From a virus, in the IMG/VR virus record IMGVR_UViG_3300000115_000071, positions 7,978 through 38,405 of that record: a stretch of DNA of 30,428 nucleotides. One strand, given 5' to 3'. Positions 16,476 to 23,706 of the stretch are shown in pieces (the stretch's first letter is position 1; every line of letters begins with the position of its first letter). Below the pieces are notes generated by a model. The model was given only the letters and a program-made list of their open reading frames with translations, did no database searches and was not told the DNA's origin. Position numbers and translations under genes: made by a program.

Positions 16476-16548
16476 TAGGCCAGCCCGGATTCGAACCGGG
16501 GACCAAGCGATTATGAGCCGCATGCTCTGACCGCTGAGCTACTGGCCT
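16476..16548 (-). tRNA. tRNA-Met (CAU), elongator type
   Basis: A 73-base cloverleaf. Acceptor AGGCCAG pairs with CTGGCCT, the D-arm region is TAGCTCAGCGGTCAGAGC, and the T-arm is CCCGG-TTCGAAT-CCGGG. The anticodon loop is CTCATAA, as in elongator tRNA-Met. The outermost anticodon stem pair is T-T, a weakness. A CAU tRNA can also be an Ile2 (lysidine-modified) tRNA, which I cannot exclude. Its first ten bases overlap the 3' end of the resolvase gene. Confidence 0.9.
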
Positions 16549-16925
16549 AGAGTTTCTAACCCCAGAGTAAAGTAACCTTCTTCTCCTTTAGGAGCCCATT
16601 GCTTTGAAGCGTAAACTTCTACAACTTGCACATCATCTACCCATAATCTTTTGTTCATTGAATCAAATATCGCTTTAATAAAATTATCTACGTCTGCCTT
16701 AGGTCTTGATAGCTTAGTCTTCTTGGGTTGTTTAATGTATAGTTCTAGGTCTACCTTAACGGGATCTCTGATTGGCTCAAAGTCAGGCCCAAGAACAGAG
16801 CAGATGACATCATCACACTCTTCTCGGAACCGTTTGTATGGACCGGCAAAGTAAGCCCCGTATCGTGTGACACGAGGCCTACTTGCGGCCACCGGGCTGA
16901 TGGGGAATACCCATTCATTGCCCAT
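16539..16925 (-). CDS. RusA-type Holliday junction resolvase
   Basis: A 128-residue protein with the RusA pattern: ASRPRVTRYGAYFAGPYKRF near the N-terminus, then RPKADVDNFIKAIFDSMNKR with WVDDVQVVEVYASK just after. The acidic residues D78, D80 and D97/D98 correspond to the catalytic D70, D72 and D91 of E. coli RusA. It would cut branched DNA during replication or packaging. T7 uses the unrelated gp3 endonuclease I at the equivalent step, so this is a functional replacement. No ribosome site is evident; the ATG lies just after the ssDNA-binding protein stop, so coupling is likely. The stop codon lies inside the tRNA-Met gene. Confidence 0.92.
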   Translation of the reverse strand: MGNEWVFPISPVAASRPRVTRYGAYFAGPYKRFREECDDVICSVLGPDFEPIRDPVKVDLELYIKQPKKTKLSRPKADVDNFIKAIFDSMNKRLWVDDVQVVEVYASKQWAPKGEEGYFTLGLETLGQ

Positions 16926-16927
16926 GA

Positions 16928-17434
16928 TTAGAACGGCATACCGTCAGCGTCGGTGTCAGCTTCCTTGACCTCGACGTTGCCGGTGAATCCTTCTGTCTTA
17001 CTAAAGCCACTGCTGTTAGAGTAGCCTTCACCCTTCTCAATGATCTGACAACCATTGAGGTACAGGGACATGGATCCATCCCGAGTCAGGATTGCTGGCT
17101 TCAGACGAAGCCGAACCTTATCACCGCCGAACGGGATAGCATTCGTCTCGTCATCAGAAGCATCACGGCAAGGGAATGCCTCGATGTTGTCCTTAACAAA
17201 GAGCTTGGTCTTCACCTTGAGAAGAGTAACACCATCGTCGTTAGTACGAAGGCCGTTAATCTTATCGCTGCCATGCTCTTGCTTCAGGTCCTCAAGCTTC
17301 ATCTGAAGCTCGTCGTCTACAACGACAGTAATGTTGTGGTTTGCTGCATCCGCTCCGAACTTATCGTCGGGACGGTGAAGGTGGGACCACTGCACATTGA
17401 GGGTTTCAGTATTAAATGGATTGATTTTCGTCAT
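16928..17434 (-). CDS. Single-stranded DNA-binding protein (T7 gp2.5-type)
   Basis: About 168 residues. The body shows beta-rich segments (NHNITVVVDDELQMKLEDLK, DKVRLRLKPAILTRDGSMSL). The acidic C-terminal tail ends EADTDADGMPF with a terminal phenylalanine, the feature that in T7 gp2.5 contacts polymerase and primase-helicase. Related phage proteins are annotated as DUF2815/SSB. It is encoded between a small gene and the resolvase, upstream of the replisome genes. The start at MTKINPFN follows AAGGAG by about ten bases; a GTG one codon earlier is an alternative. Confidence 0.85.
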   Translation of the reverse strand: MTKINPFNTETLNVQWSHLHRPDDKFGADAANHNITVVVDDELQMKLEDLKQEHGSDKINGLRTNDDGVTLLKVKTKLFVKDNIEAFPCRDASDDETNAIPFGGDKVRLRLKPAILTRDGSMSLYLNGCQIIEKGEGYSNSSGFSKTEGFTGNVEVKEADTDADGMPF

Positions 17435-17627
17435 CACTATTGTTCTCCTTTGTTTCATTACCTGCGGAAATTACATTTACGATTGTCTGGTTAATGTCGT
17501 TGGCGATGCTAGACAAAGCACCCGACAAGTCACCTAAGTATTTTAGCACAGTATCTGTCTTAATACCAGCCGGAAGTTGCATATCTTCCATATTTTCTTC
17601 CATAACTTCTGTGTTCATTTCTTCCAT
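17412..17627 (-). CDS. Small acidic protein, unknown
   Basis: A 71-residue protein, Glu/Met-rich at the N-terminus (MEEMNTEVMEENMEDMQLP), with a central helix (TVLKYLGDLSGALSSIANDI) and an acidic, Asn-rich tail. An AAGGAG site lies nine bases before the ATG. It overlaps the start of the ssDNA-binding protein gene by 23 bases, suggesting coupled expression. No known domain is recognised. Confidence 0.7.
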   Translation of the reverse strand: MEEMNTEVMEENMEDMQLPAGIKTDTVLKYLGDLSGALSSIANDINQTIVNVISAGNETKENNSDDENQSI

Positions 17628-17638
17628 ATGAACTCTCC

Positions 17639-18292
17639 TTACATCAGTTCCAGATAGGGATGCCCATCAATGACAACCCCAGCAGAAATAATAGGCTTCT
17701 TAAGGAACACGTTTCCATAAGCCATGCCCGTATGATTAATATCTATACCCGACCCAACGTTCATGCCGAACACCTTGTTGGTAGGGCCAGCCATCCAGTT
17801 GATGCTGGCGACTGAGTGAGTGTGTCCACTTACCACATTACATCCTCTTGTCCTTGCGGCATTGAAGGATGGATACTGATTGTTCTGACCAGTACCATGA
17901 TAGTAGAACACACCATCTTCTACGAAGCTGTACTCCCACTCCCACTTAGGAGTCTTATACAGTTCGCTGTACTCACGAAGGTACATCTGAGGGATGCCGC
18001 TGTCAGCAGCAAGCCTATGGATACGCTCATCGTGATTACCAATACAAACCTTGGCAACAGGGAAAGCCTTACGCCATTCCTTGAGGCCGTCCATTGCTTT
18101 GTTATACTCACCCATAGCACCATCCGATTCAGGATGCTTCTTATGGAATGAGATAGCATGGAGATCTAACACATCACCAATAAAGATTGTCTGGTTAGTC
18201 CTATACTTCTTCTTTAAAGACTTACAGAACTCCAAGTAATCTGCATGTACTGCGGGCAAATGCAAATCTCCAATAACTAATACCCTAGCCAT
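17639..18292 (-). CDS. Calcineurin-like metallophosphoesterase
   Basis: About 217 residues with the four metal-binding blocks in order: GDLHLP (motif I, GDxH), GDVLDLH (motif II), GNHDE (motif III, GNHD/E), and SGHTHS (motif IV, GHTH). It would hydrolyse phosphodiester or phosphomonoester bonds with a dinuclear metal centre. The natural substrate cannot be inferred; phage relatives act on RNA ends, DNA ends or cyclic nucleotides. GGAGG lies before the chosen ATG. An in-frame start 19 codons upstream lacks a site and would overlap the preceding gene further. Confidence 0.9.
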   Translation of the reverse strand: MARVLVIGDLHLPAVHADYLEFCKSLKKKYRTNQTIFIGDVLDLHAISFHKKHPESDGAMGEYNKAMDGLKEWRKAFPVAKVCIGNHDERIHRLAADSGIPQMYLREYSELYKTPKWEWEYSFVEDGVFYYHGTGQNNQYPSFNAARTRGCNVVSGHTHSVASINWMAGPTNKVFGMNVGSGIDINHTGMAYGNVFLKKPIISAGVVIDGHPYLELM

Positions 18293-18500
18293 TTGACTTT
18301 CCTCCGTATGCCTGCTTCCATTGTAGAGCAAGAGGGGGAAGGTCTGCACCCTTAGCAGGGATAGAAGCGTGCAGATCTAGGCCATGTACGATAGCCATTC
18401 GCTGAAACTTATTCAGCTTACCACCTTTAAGTAACATCAACTGTGTTACCTTAGGCTCTTTCTTCTTTGTCTTCTTGTAAAACTCAGTCAACATCTTCAT
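18285..18500 (-). CDS. Small basic protein, unknown
   Basis: About 71 residues, Lys-rich (YKKTKKKEPKVTQLMLLKGG), then LNKFQRMAIVHGLDLHASIP and a C-terminal LALQWKQAYGG. The middle could form a small helix-turn-helix, but I do not recognise a family. GAGGAG precedes two ATG codons in frame; the first is used here. Its stop overlaps the metallophosphoesterase start. Confidence 0.65.
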   Translation of the reverse strand: MKMLTEFYKKTKKKEPKVTQLMLLKGGKLNKFQRMAIVHGLDLHASIPAKGADLPPLALQWKQAYGGKSNG

Positions 18501-18633
18501 ACATCTCCTCATCATCAGCCATATCAATAATTATAGCATCCCAATTGTCTACTGTCAATACATTATCTATGGCTTCGTCAGAAAAATACATGTCACCTTC
18601 AAGGTCGATCACTTCATCAGACCAGTTCGTCAT
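18484..18633 (-). CDS. Very acidic small protein, unknown
   Basis: A 49-residue product (MTNWSDEVIDLEGDMYFSDE ...) ending in a run of Asp/Glu residues. GGAGG with six-base spacing supports its start. It overlaps its neighbours by 17 bases on each side. The acidic composition resembles DNA-mimic or host-takeover proteins of T7-like phages, but that is only an analogy. A sigma70 promoter consensus lies inside this gene. Confidence 0.65.
   Translation of the reverse strand: MTNWSDEVIDLEGDMYFSDEAIDNVLTVDNWDAIIIDMADDEEMYEDVD
18530..18558 (-). promoter_or_regulatory. Exact-consensus sigma70 promoter with extended -10
   Basis: Reading the minus strand, TTGACA (18558-18553) is followed by a 17-base spacer and TATAAT (18535-18530). 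A TGC sits immediately before the -10, giving an extended -10 element. All twelve hexamer positions match the E. coli consensus. It lies within the coding region of a 49-residue gene and would drive the metallophosphoesterase, ssDNA-binding protein, resolvase and tRNA genes. Host RNA polymerase recognition is inferred from sequence. Confidence 0.85.
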
Positions 18634-18859
18634 CAATTTCCTCCTCATCTGCCGGACATACCAGCTCAATCATTAGGTTTGGTACAAGGGGTACATCATT
18701 GTCAACATAAGAAGTGACAAGGTTTTGTACAAAGACCCTCATGAATTCATTACTAGGAAAGTAGCAGCTAAGTGTGCGTCGTTCTTTATTAAGTGCAAGT
18801 GTTGTTGCATACTTAATACTCAGCTCCATGTCTCCTTCATTATCAATCAGTAGTTTCAT
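18617..18859 (-). CDS. Small protein of unknown function
   Basis: About 80 residues starting MKLLIDNEGDMELSIKYATT, mixed alpha/beta in appearance, with a short acidic tail (PADEEEIDDELV). GGAGG six bases upstream of this ATG favours it over an ATG two codons earlier. It overlaps the preceding and following genes slightly, as do most genes in the early block. The family is not recognised. Confidence 0.7.
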   Translation of the reverse strand: MKLLIDNEGDMELSIKYATTLALNKERRTLSCYFPSNEFMRVFVQNLVTSYVDNDVPLVPNLMIELVCPADEEEIDDELV

Positions 18860-19247
18860 ATCCATCCTCCATGCTTGAAAAGATTTGCATTGACAGTATC
18901 ATTGTCTTAGGAATCTTTGTGATGGCCGAAGTTTCTTCCGGTCCAATCGTATCACACAGGGAGATAAAGAGATCGTCCTCATAGAGTACGTACCCTATAG
19001 TTTTCATAATAGGCGGAGGAATGCGTAGATTTTCACACGCTTCCTCCGCAGTAAGCCATCCACTATCTCCGTAAGTTTCTGCGTCTCGCCAGCTAATCTC
19101 TCTTCGATCAGGCGAAGAAATAATCTGATTGAAGAACGCTTGACAAGTCGAATGTTCCCCGCACTGGCACATCTGGGAGCAGCACTCCGAGTTGTTCTTG
19201 CACGTCTTCTCTGAATCGTTCCAACAAGTTCCATTGGTGCATCTCAT
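18843..19247 (-). CDS. Protein with Cys-rich, knottin-like N-terminus overlapping RNAP1
   Basis: A 134-residue product. The first 35 residues hold eight cysteines in the order C3-C8-C16-C22C23-C27-C29-C35. The central CC pair in NNSECCSQMCQC resembles inhibitor cystine knot domains. The remaining 100 residues (SWRDAETYGDSGWLTAEEAC ...) contain two further cysteines and look like an ordinary small domain. A very strong site, AAGGAGGAATTTTATG, starts it about 140 bases inside the 3' end of the RNA polymerase gene. Zinc binding is an equally good reading of the cysteines. The internal ATG further on has no ribosome site. Function unknown. Confidence 0.6.
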   Translation of the reverse strand: MRCTNGTCWNDSEKTCKNNSECCSQMCQCGEHSTCQAFFNQIISSPDRREISWRDAETYGDSGWLTAEEACENLRIPPPIMKTIGYVLYEDDLFISLCDTIGPEETSAITKIPKTMILSMQIFSSMEDGYETTD

Positions 19248-21549
19248 AAAATTCCTCCTTAATACAGGTACGCATAGTACTAACATATGGTGCATGACAT
19301 CCAAACGAATCGTGTATCATACTAAAAGATTTAATACCTAACATAATCATCCTCATAATTGTGCAAAACATATGGCTTGCATCTAGTGAATGGATGTAGT
19401 TAGGAGGTATGCCTTGCTCGGCCAGCTTCCTATCTACCTCCCCGGTAAATGTGGTGAAGGTAAGTTCCTTGTGTTTAAACAAAGAAGCTAAGCTTCTCCT
19501 CTTCTTAACCTTTGTATACTGGTGGACTACCTTAAACCCTGAGGGTACAGTGTACTCTAAACTTTGATTTACACTGGAGGCAATGTTACATATCTCTTTA
19601 AGATACTCCTTGCCTTTATTAGGCTGCACCAACGTAGTGTCCAGACCAGTTTGGATTGCTCGGGCGAGCTCAACGATTGCTCCCCCTCTTTTCTCTGGAG
19701 CAACCCAGTCTACATGCCCTTCAATCTTAATGTATTTTTGTATACCGTAGAACGTCAGACCATAAGCATCACACATGGTGGGACGCTTGGTCACCTTACG
19801 TTCAATCTTACTATTCCAATGGTTAAGAAAGTTTTGATACCATTCATTATCTTCATCATCCTTACACACATCTGTTACTCTATCAGCAATGTATTGATAA
19901 AGATCCTGAGGCTTATCACTTGGCTTAACATTAGTAAGGGTAGCCGTTACCTCATCACCCATGATAGCTGACCAGTGTTGACTACCGTTACATGCCCCAT
20001 CCATCTGCACAGGAACCTGTGTCAACCCATCTGTTCGGGTGAGATCGTATATAACAGCCAACCGTTGGAAGGATTTATTTTTCTTAGGGGCATCATCAAT
20101 CCATTCTTTATTCTCATAAGGATCTTCTGATACACGAAGAAGCATATCCCAGTTATCATCTACCCACCGCACACGCTCATCAAAAGAAACTTTATCTTGA
20201 TCAAACATGTTAGCGCAGTGAACCTTCAGCCAGTACAGTCCTTCTTCTGTTTGTTCCACAGCATTTGCAAACATAACTAATCCTTTGTCAAGGTCACTAC
20301 CCTGACAGGATAGGAGTTCGCATGTACTGTAGGCTCTACCTCTAAAGTCTAGGGTGTACGGCATGTAGAAAAACCTGTAGCTCATTAGGTTCTTAGCAAG
20401 GGCCAGACGCACTAGCATCCTGCCTCTTAACTGTTCTTGTTTATACCACTGGCCCCACATCTCTTCTTTATTCTGACACCATACTGCCTGCTCCATCTTC
20501 GTACCCTCAACAGGGTAGTCACCGTCGCAGTTGTACTCACTAAAGTCATACGATGGCAGGTTAGCATACTGTGAATTGTTTTTGAATAAGGTTTCCATAA
20601 CAGTAAGCACACGCTCATTGATACTCCACTCAGTTTCCATCTGAGCATTCACCCCATCCAGTACTAACTGACTGGGCATGGAATAATTCTGTGGTTTTAT
20701 TACATCAGGGTTATCATAGTTAGATCTATATCTTTGTACCATTTCCTTACGTATCCAAGGGTTAAGATAACCTCCACTCCTCTCGAGGGTATGTTCTACC
20801 GGAGGGGTTACCATAGGACGATACAACACAGCCATGTTCTGTAGTATGTCATGTCTTCTATGTAGTTCCTGTAGGATATCAGCATTGATCTCAACGTAAA
20901 GTCTCTTACTCTTCTTCCAGCTAGCACCAGTCTTGACCACTGCTACCCTCGTAGTGATAACGTCTGACTGCTCAGCAATACGTAGCATGTGATGACCGAA
21001 GTCTTGCTTCTGTTTGACCGTCATCTTACGTACCATGCCCATCTTCTTAGCAAAGGCAGCACACCGTTGGGGTGTCCAGTTCTTAATGAACTTTGATTGT
21101 TTAGTCCAATCATCTTTGTATTCTTCTCGGGCATCCTGATAGTTAATGATAGCTAAAGCATCATTGGATATCATAGTGGCTACCTTCTGTGCAAGGGGAG
21201 GCTGAGATGTCTTCCCTTCAACCCACCACTGAGGGTTAAGCCAGCATCGTATAAGGGTTCTTAAAGTAAGGTCTGCCATCTTGGCAGCACCTATCCTCAT
21301 GAGTGGATAGATCCAGTCTGGAGATCGTTTATTGCCACATACCTTATCAATCCAACTTTGGTATAGGGGTATGAGATTGAGCACCGCTGAGTCCAAGAGC
21401 TGCTGCTCAGGGATACCCTCATCAGGGGCTCTTGTGTATTCTCGCCAATAGCGGATGATACCACCCTCAAGCATGCCATGCTCAAGGATGTTCTGTTCAT
21501 GTAATCTTTTAGCCTGTTGATCTACAGTCAGGCTACGCCATTGTTCCAT
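19108..21549 (-). CDS. T7-type single-subunit DNA-directed RNA polymerase (RNAP1)
   Basis: An 813-residue polymerase (T7: 883). Key regions: DFRGRAY at 401-407 (T7 DWRGRVY); motif A MDGACNGSQHWSA with catalytic D517; motif B KRPTMCDAYGLTFYG with K588 and Y596 (T7 K631/Y639, same spacing of eight); motif C MIHDSFG with D747. The C-terminus ends LSSVLQSDYFFA, matching the T7 foot (LRDILESDFAFA). The N-terminal domain needed for promoter opening is present but about 70 residues shorter overall. It would transcribe middle and late phage genes. AAGGAG precedes the start. The 3' end overlaps the next gene by 140 bases. Confidence 0.97.
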   Translation of the reverse strand: MEQWRSLTVDQQAKRLHEQNILEHGMLEGGIIRYWREYTRAPDEGIPEQQLLDSAVLNLIPLYQSWIDKVCGNKRSPDWIYPLMRIGAAKMADLTLRTLIRCWLNPQWWVEGKTSQPPLAQKVATMISNDALAIINYQDAREEYKDDWTKQSKFIKNWTPQRCAAFAKKMGMVRKMTVKQKQDFGHHMLRIAEQSDVITTRVAVVKTGASWKKSKRLYVEINADILQELHRRHDILQNMAVLYRPMVTPPVEHTLERSGGYLNPWIRKEMVQRYRSNYDNPDVIKPQNYSMPSQLVLDGVNAQMETEWSINERVLTVMETLFKNNSQYANLPSYDFSEYNCDGDYPVEGTKMEQAVWCQNKEEMWGQWYKQEQLRGRMLVRLALAKNLMSYRFFYMPYTLDFRGRAYSTCELLSCQGSDLDKGLVMFANAVEQTEEGLYWLKVHCANMFDQDKVSFDERVRWVDDNWDMLLRVSEDPYENKEWIDDAPKKNKSFQRLAVIYDLTRTDGLTQVPVQMDGACNGSQHWSAIMGDEVTATLTNVKPSDKPQDLYQYIADRVTDVCKDDEDNEWYQNFLNHWNSKIERKVTKRPTMCDAYGLTFYGIQKYIKIEGHVDWVAPEKRGGAIVELARAIQTGLDTTLVQPNKGKEYLKEICNIASSVNQSLEYTVPSGFKVVHQYTKVKKRRSLASLFKHKELTFTTFTGEVDRKLAEQGIPPNYIHSLDASHMFCTIMRMIMLGIKSFSMIHDSFGCHAPYVSTMRTCIKEEFYEMHQWNLLERFREDVQEQLGVLLPDVPVRGTFDLSSVLQSDYFFA

Positions 21550-21560
21550 TTGAAGTCTCC

Positions 21561-21824
21561 TTAAAGCCCAAGTTCTTTGAGCTTAGCATCGAATTCCTCA
21601 CGGGTTATCTTCCCGAAGGCAAGATCATAATTCAAATCATACACTTCCTTAGGTACATCGCATTCTCTTGGGGCATCTCCCTTGCCTGCTCCAAACCCAC
21701 GCTTAGTATTCATGTTAGTGGGCTCCCATTTCCTACCTTCACGTTTCGTTTCTTGCCATTTCTTTCGAGCCTTATCGGCCCAAGGCTTTGCATCGTTCCA
21801 TGGTAAATCTTGTCTGTCAACCAT
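21561..21824 (-). CDS. Small protein with SHOCT-like C-terminal helix, unknown
   Basis: About 87 residues. The middle is Lys/Arg/Trp-rich and contains KRGFGAGKGDAPRECDVP. The end, DLAFGKITREEFDAKLKELG, is like the short SHOCT-type oligomerisation helix (G-x-I-T-x-E-E-F-x-x-K). It is the first gene after the GC-rich hairpin and lies 11 bases before RNAP1. I start it at MVDRQDLPW because GGAGG lies five bases upstream; earlier ATGs lie within or before that site. Confidence 0.7.
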   Translation of the reverse strand: MVDRQDLPWNDAKPWADKARKKWQETKREGRKWEPTNMNTKRGFGAGKGDAPRECDVPKEVYDLNYDLAFGKITREEFDAKLKELGL

Positions 21825-21842
21825 AAGATCCTCCATAATAAT

Positions 21843-21909
21843 AATCAAGGGGCGGGGCTAACCATTATCCGCCGCGGATTCGGACTAGAAACTTCCCCGC
21901 CCCCTGATT
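21843..21909 (-). terminator. GC-rich hairpin between DUF932 gene and RNAP1 gene cluster
   Basis: A nine-pair GC stem (GGGGCGGGG/CCCCGCCCC) is extended by five further pairs across a single mismatch. It encloses a 37-base loop that itself contains ATCC-GCCGC-GGAT. On the minus strand the stem is followed by TTGATTATTATTATGG, loosely U-rich. This looks like a terminator or transcription attenuator placed between the early block and RNAP1, or an RNase III-type processing site as in T7 early mRNA. Confidence 0.65.
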
Positions 21910-21914
21910 AATTA

Positions 21915-22904
21915 TTAGACAGCCTTCATTGCCATTTGCATGACTCTCAGGCTCTGCTTCTGTCCCTCGCCAAGCAAGTTGCGTGCTGCCTTAGAGGCAT
22001 CGGTACGCTTCCGTCCCTTGGTAGGGATACGGTGTTGAATCCAATGGGTCACTGCATTAGCAGCGTTCCAAGGACCAGTACCAGCAAGGTGTCGTTCCTC
22101 GTCGAAGGTCTGAGCCCACGTATCAAGGGTGACTACTGCCTTCTTATAACTCTTCTCTTCATGCTCATCAGTTGGGTTAGGATTTACCGGACCCTCAAGG
22201 GTTTGGTATGCATCCATCCAGAACTTAGAGATCTGGTGACGATCCCAGCTATGCATGCTCAGTTGCTGCACTGTATCACGGAACATCTTGCCCGTGCTAC
22301 GGTACATACTGAGGGCTTCTCGCATAGCGAAGAGCTTCTCATCGATGTTACCAGCATGAGTAACTCTGTACATCTTGCGTGACCCATGTTGAAGGGCCAT
22401 GCCAAGAGTGTTAGCACAGACAATACGTACTGACGTAGGCAGTGCTGAGAAAGCAAGGGTTGTATCATGGCTGTTTAGAAGAGCCAAGTAATCCGTTACC
22501 TCATCACCACGACCAGTAGCATCAAAGGTTTCACCCTTCAAGAGGACATAGATCTGACGACCATTCCTCAGGCTACCTGCTGTCTCTACCTTCACTTCAC
22601 CACCTAGTTCATAGGCAGCATCAAACAGTTCTTGATTCTGTACAACCTCATAACTGGGGCTGACAATACCAAGCACCTCATTAGTATCCTTTCGAACAGT
22701 TGCTACGTAGTCAGAGGTATAACTAATACCACCGTCCTGTCGCAGTGCTCCAAGGGAACCGGACTTCTCTACTTCCCAGTCAAGGCCGCTCAATCTGAGC
22801 GCTTCCTTAGGGGTAGGGGCATCCTCTACTACCGTACCAAGACCATGCCAAGCGGCCTGTCCTGCGTACACAGCACTATCGTTTTCATACATCTCGTGGG
22901 ACAT
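21915..22904 (-). CDS. DUF932 / phage-plasmid-like protein (TIGR03299 type)
   Basis: A 329-residue protein with the classic DUF932 opening: AWHGLGTVVEDAPTPKEALR after a short leader, then a DYVATVRKDTNEVLGIVSPS segment, and the signature TLAFSALPTSVRIVCANTLG at about 150-170. These proteins are widespread in phages and plasmids; their biochemical role is not known to me. This is the largest gene of the small-gene early block and its stop lies six bases from the GC-rich hairpin. Upstream AGGAG supports the chosen ATG. Confidence 0.88.
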   Translation of the reverse strand: MSHEMYENDSAVYAGQAAWHGLGTVVEDAPTPKEALRLSGLDWEVEKSGSLGALRQDGGISYTSDYVATVRKDTNEVLGIVSPSYEVVQNQELFDAAYELGGEVKVETAGSLRNGRQIYVLLKGETFDATGRGDEVTDYLALLNSHDTTLAFSALPTSVRIVCANTLGMALQHGSRKMYRVTHAGNIDEKLFAMREALSMYRSTGKMFRDTVQQLSMHSWDRHQISKFWMDAYQTLEGPVNPNPTDEHEEKSYKKAVVTLDTWAQTFDEERHLAGTGPWNAANAVTHWIQHRIPTKGRKRTDASKAARNLLGEGQKQSLRVMQMAMKAV

Positions 22905-22905
22905 A

Positions 22906-23016
22906 TTACTCTCCTATTGATTTAAGTTGCCATCCAGTGATTAGAAGATACATTACTAATGTATATCCTACCACTAGAAATAAGAATGTCAAGATCTTTT
23001 CTTTATTTTTCCTCAT
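22906..23016 (-). CDS. Tiny single-span membrane protein (36 aa)
   Basis: A 36-residue frame: basic N-terminus (MRKNKEKI), one hydrophobic span (LTFLFLVVGYTLVMYLLITG) and a short tail. GAGG lies nine bases before the ATG. It overlaps the stop of the preceding small gene by 14 bases and ends one base before the DUF932 start codon. Early T7-like phages often carry such single-span proteins that act at the host membrane; function is unknown here. Confidence 0.55.
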   Translation of the reverse strand: MRKNKEKILTFLFLVVGYTLVMYLLITGWQLKSIGE

Positions 23017-23197
23017 AAAGTTTAGCCTCATATACATGAGCACTATCTTTAGAGAACCATGCGGCATCCTTCTTAGCTTCTGAAGCCGTGCTATACAAAG
23101 CAACGTCTGCTTGCCAGTCACCGTTGTCATCCATCCAGTATCCTTCTGACATCCAAGTGTCACCGTTGACACGGATGGCCCATTGTTTATTAGTCAT
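23003..23197 (-). CDS. Small protein, unknown
   Basis: A 64-residue product with an aromatic-rich N-terminal half (QWAIRVNGDTWMSEGYWMDD) and a helical C-terminal half (TASEAKKDAAWFSKDSAHVY). The composition looks like a small soluble early protein. The ATG overlaps the preceding coding end and follows GAGGATCTTG; a TTG one codon earlier is also in frame. The family is not recognised. Confidence 0.65.
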   Translation of the reverse strand: MTNKQWAIRVNGDTWMSEGYWMDDNGDWQADVALYSTASEAKKDAAWFSKDSAHVYEAKLYEEK

Positions 23198-23477
23198 CAA
23201 GATCCTCGTGCATCATGCGTTCAGTAAGTTTATTTTCCATAATGATTTGGTCAGCCTGATCAGCAGGAATGATCTCAAGGATATCAATCTGATAATCAGA
23301 CAGGACATCATGCCTACCCTTATCAGCTCGGCGGTCTGCCAAGAAGGAATAGAAGTCCATTCCGTACTCATCAAACATTGTTTGAATGATTTCATCTACT
23401 TGTTCAGTGTCTTCAGCTTCTACCCGGAACGAGTATACATCTTCGACATTGATATACACTTCAAACTTCTTCACCAT
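23190..23477 (-). CDS. Small acidic protein, unknown
   Basis: A 95-residue, acidic alpha/beta protein (KKFEVYINVEDVYSFRVEAE at the start, ending MMHEDLDD). GAAGGAG precedes its ATG. Its N-terminal strands resemble those of the neighbouring upstream gene (KVFEIRINVTS ... AYAYVEAETEEEAKE), so the two may be diverged duplicates. Function unknown. Confidence 0.7.
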   Translation of the reverse strand: MVKKFEVYINVEDVYSFRVEAEDTEQVDEIIQTMFDEYGMDFYSFLADRRADKGRHDVLSDYQIDILEIIPADQADQIIMENKLTERMMHEDLDD

Positions 23478-23706
23478 TCTTCTCCTTCATACGGTTAGTC
23501 ATGAACTCATCATACTCTATGCTATCAACTTCCCAGTCACGAGTCTCACTGTCATGGGTTTCCCACCCATCCCAGTCAAAGTTGTAGGGATTTTCTTCGA
23601 ACATTTCCTTTGCTTCTTCCTCAGTCTCGGCTTCGACATAAGCATAGGCACTGTCCCACGTTGTACTTGTGACATTGATTCTTATTTCAAATACTTTATT
23701 CGACAT
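23461..23706 (-). CDS. Small acidic protein, unknown, similar in layout to the next gene
   Basis: About 81 residues from MSNKVFEIRINVTSTTWDSA. It has strand-strand-helix segments (AYAYVEAETEEEAKEMFEEN) and a Trp/Asp-rich middle. GAGGAGG with six-base spacing fixes this ATG rather than upstream ATGs in the same frame. The xVFEIxIxV...AYVEAETEEEAKE pattern recurs more weakly in the gene just downstream, hinting at tandem duplication. Confidence 0.7.
   Translation of the reverse strand: MSNKVFEIRINVTSTTWDSAYAYVEAETEEEAKEMFEENPYNFDWDGWETHDSETRDWEVDSIEYDEFMTNRMKEKNGEEV

Noticed and set aside
22987-23000. TTGACA inside the 36-residue membrane protein gene as a promoter
   Set aside because: No acceptable -10 hexamer lies at 16-18 bases; the nearest (GATATA, TATACA) are at 19-21 bases.
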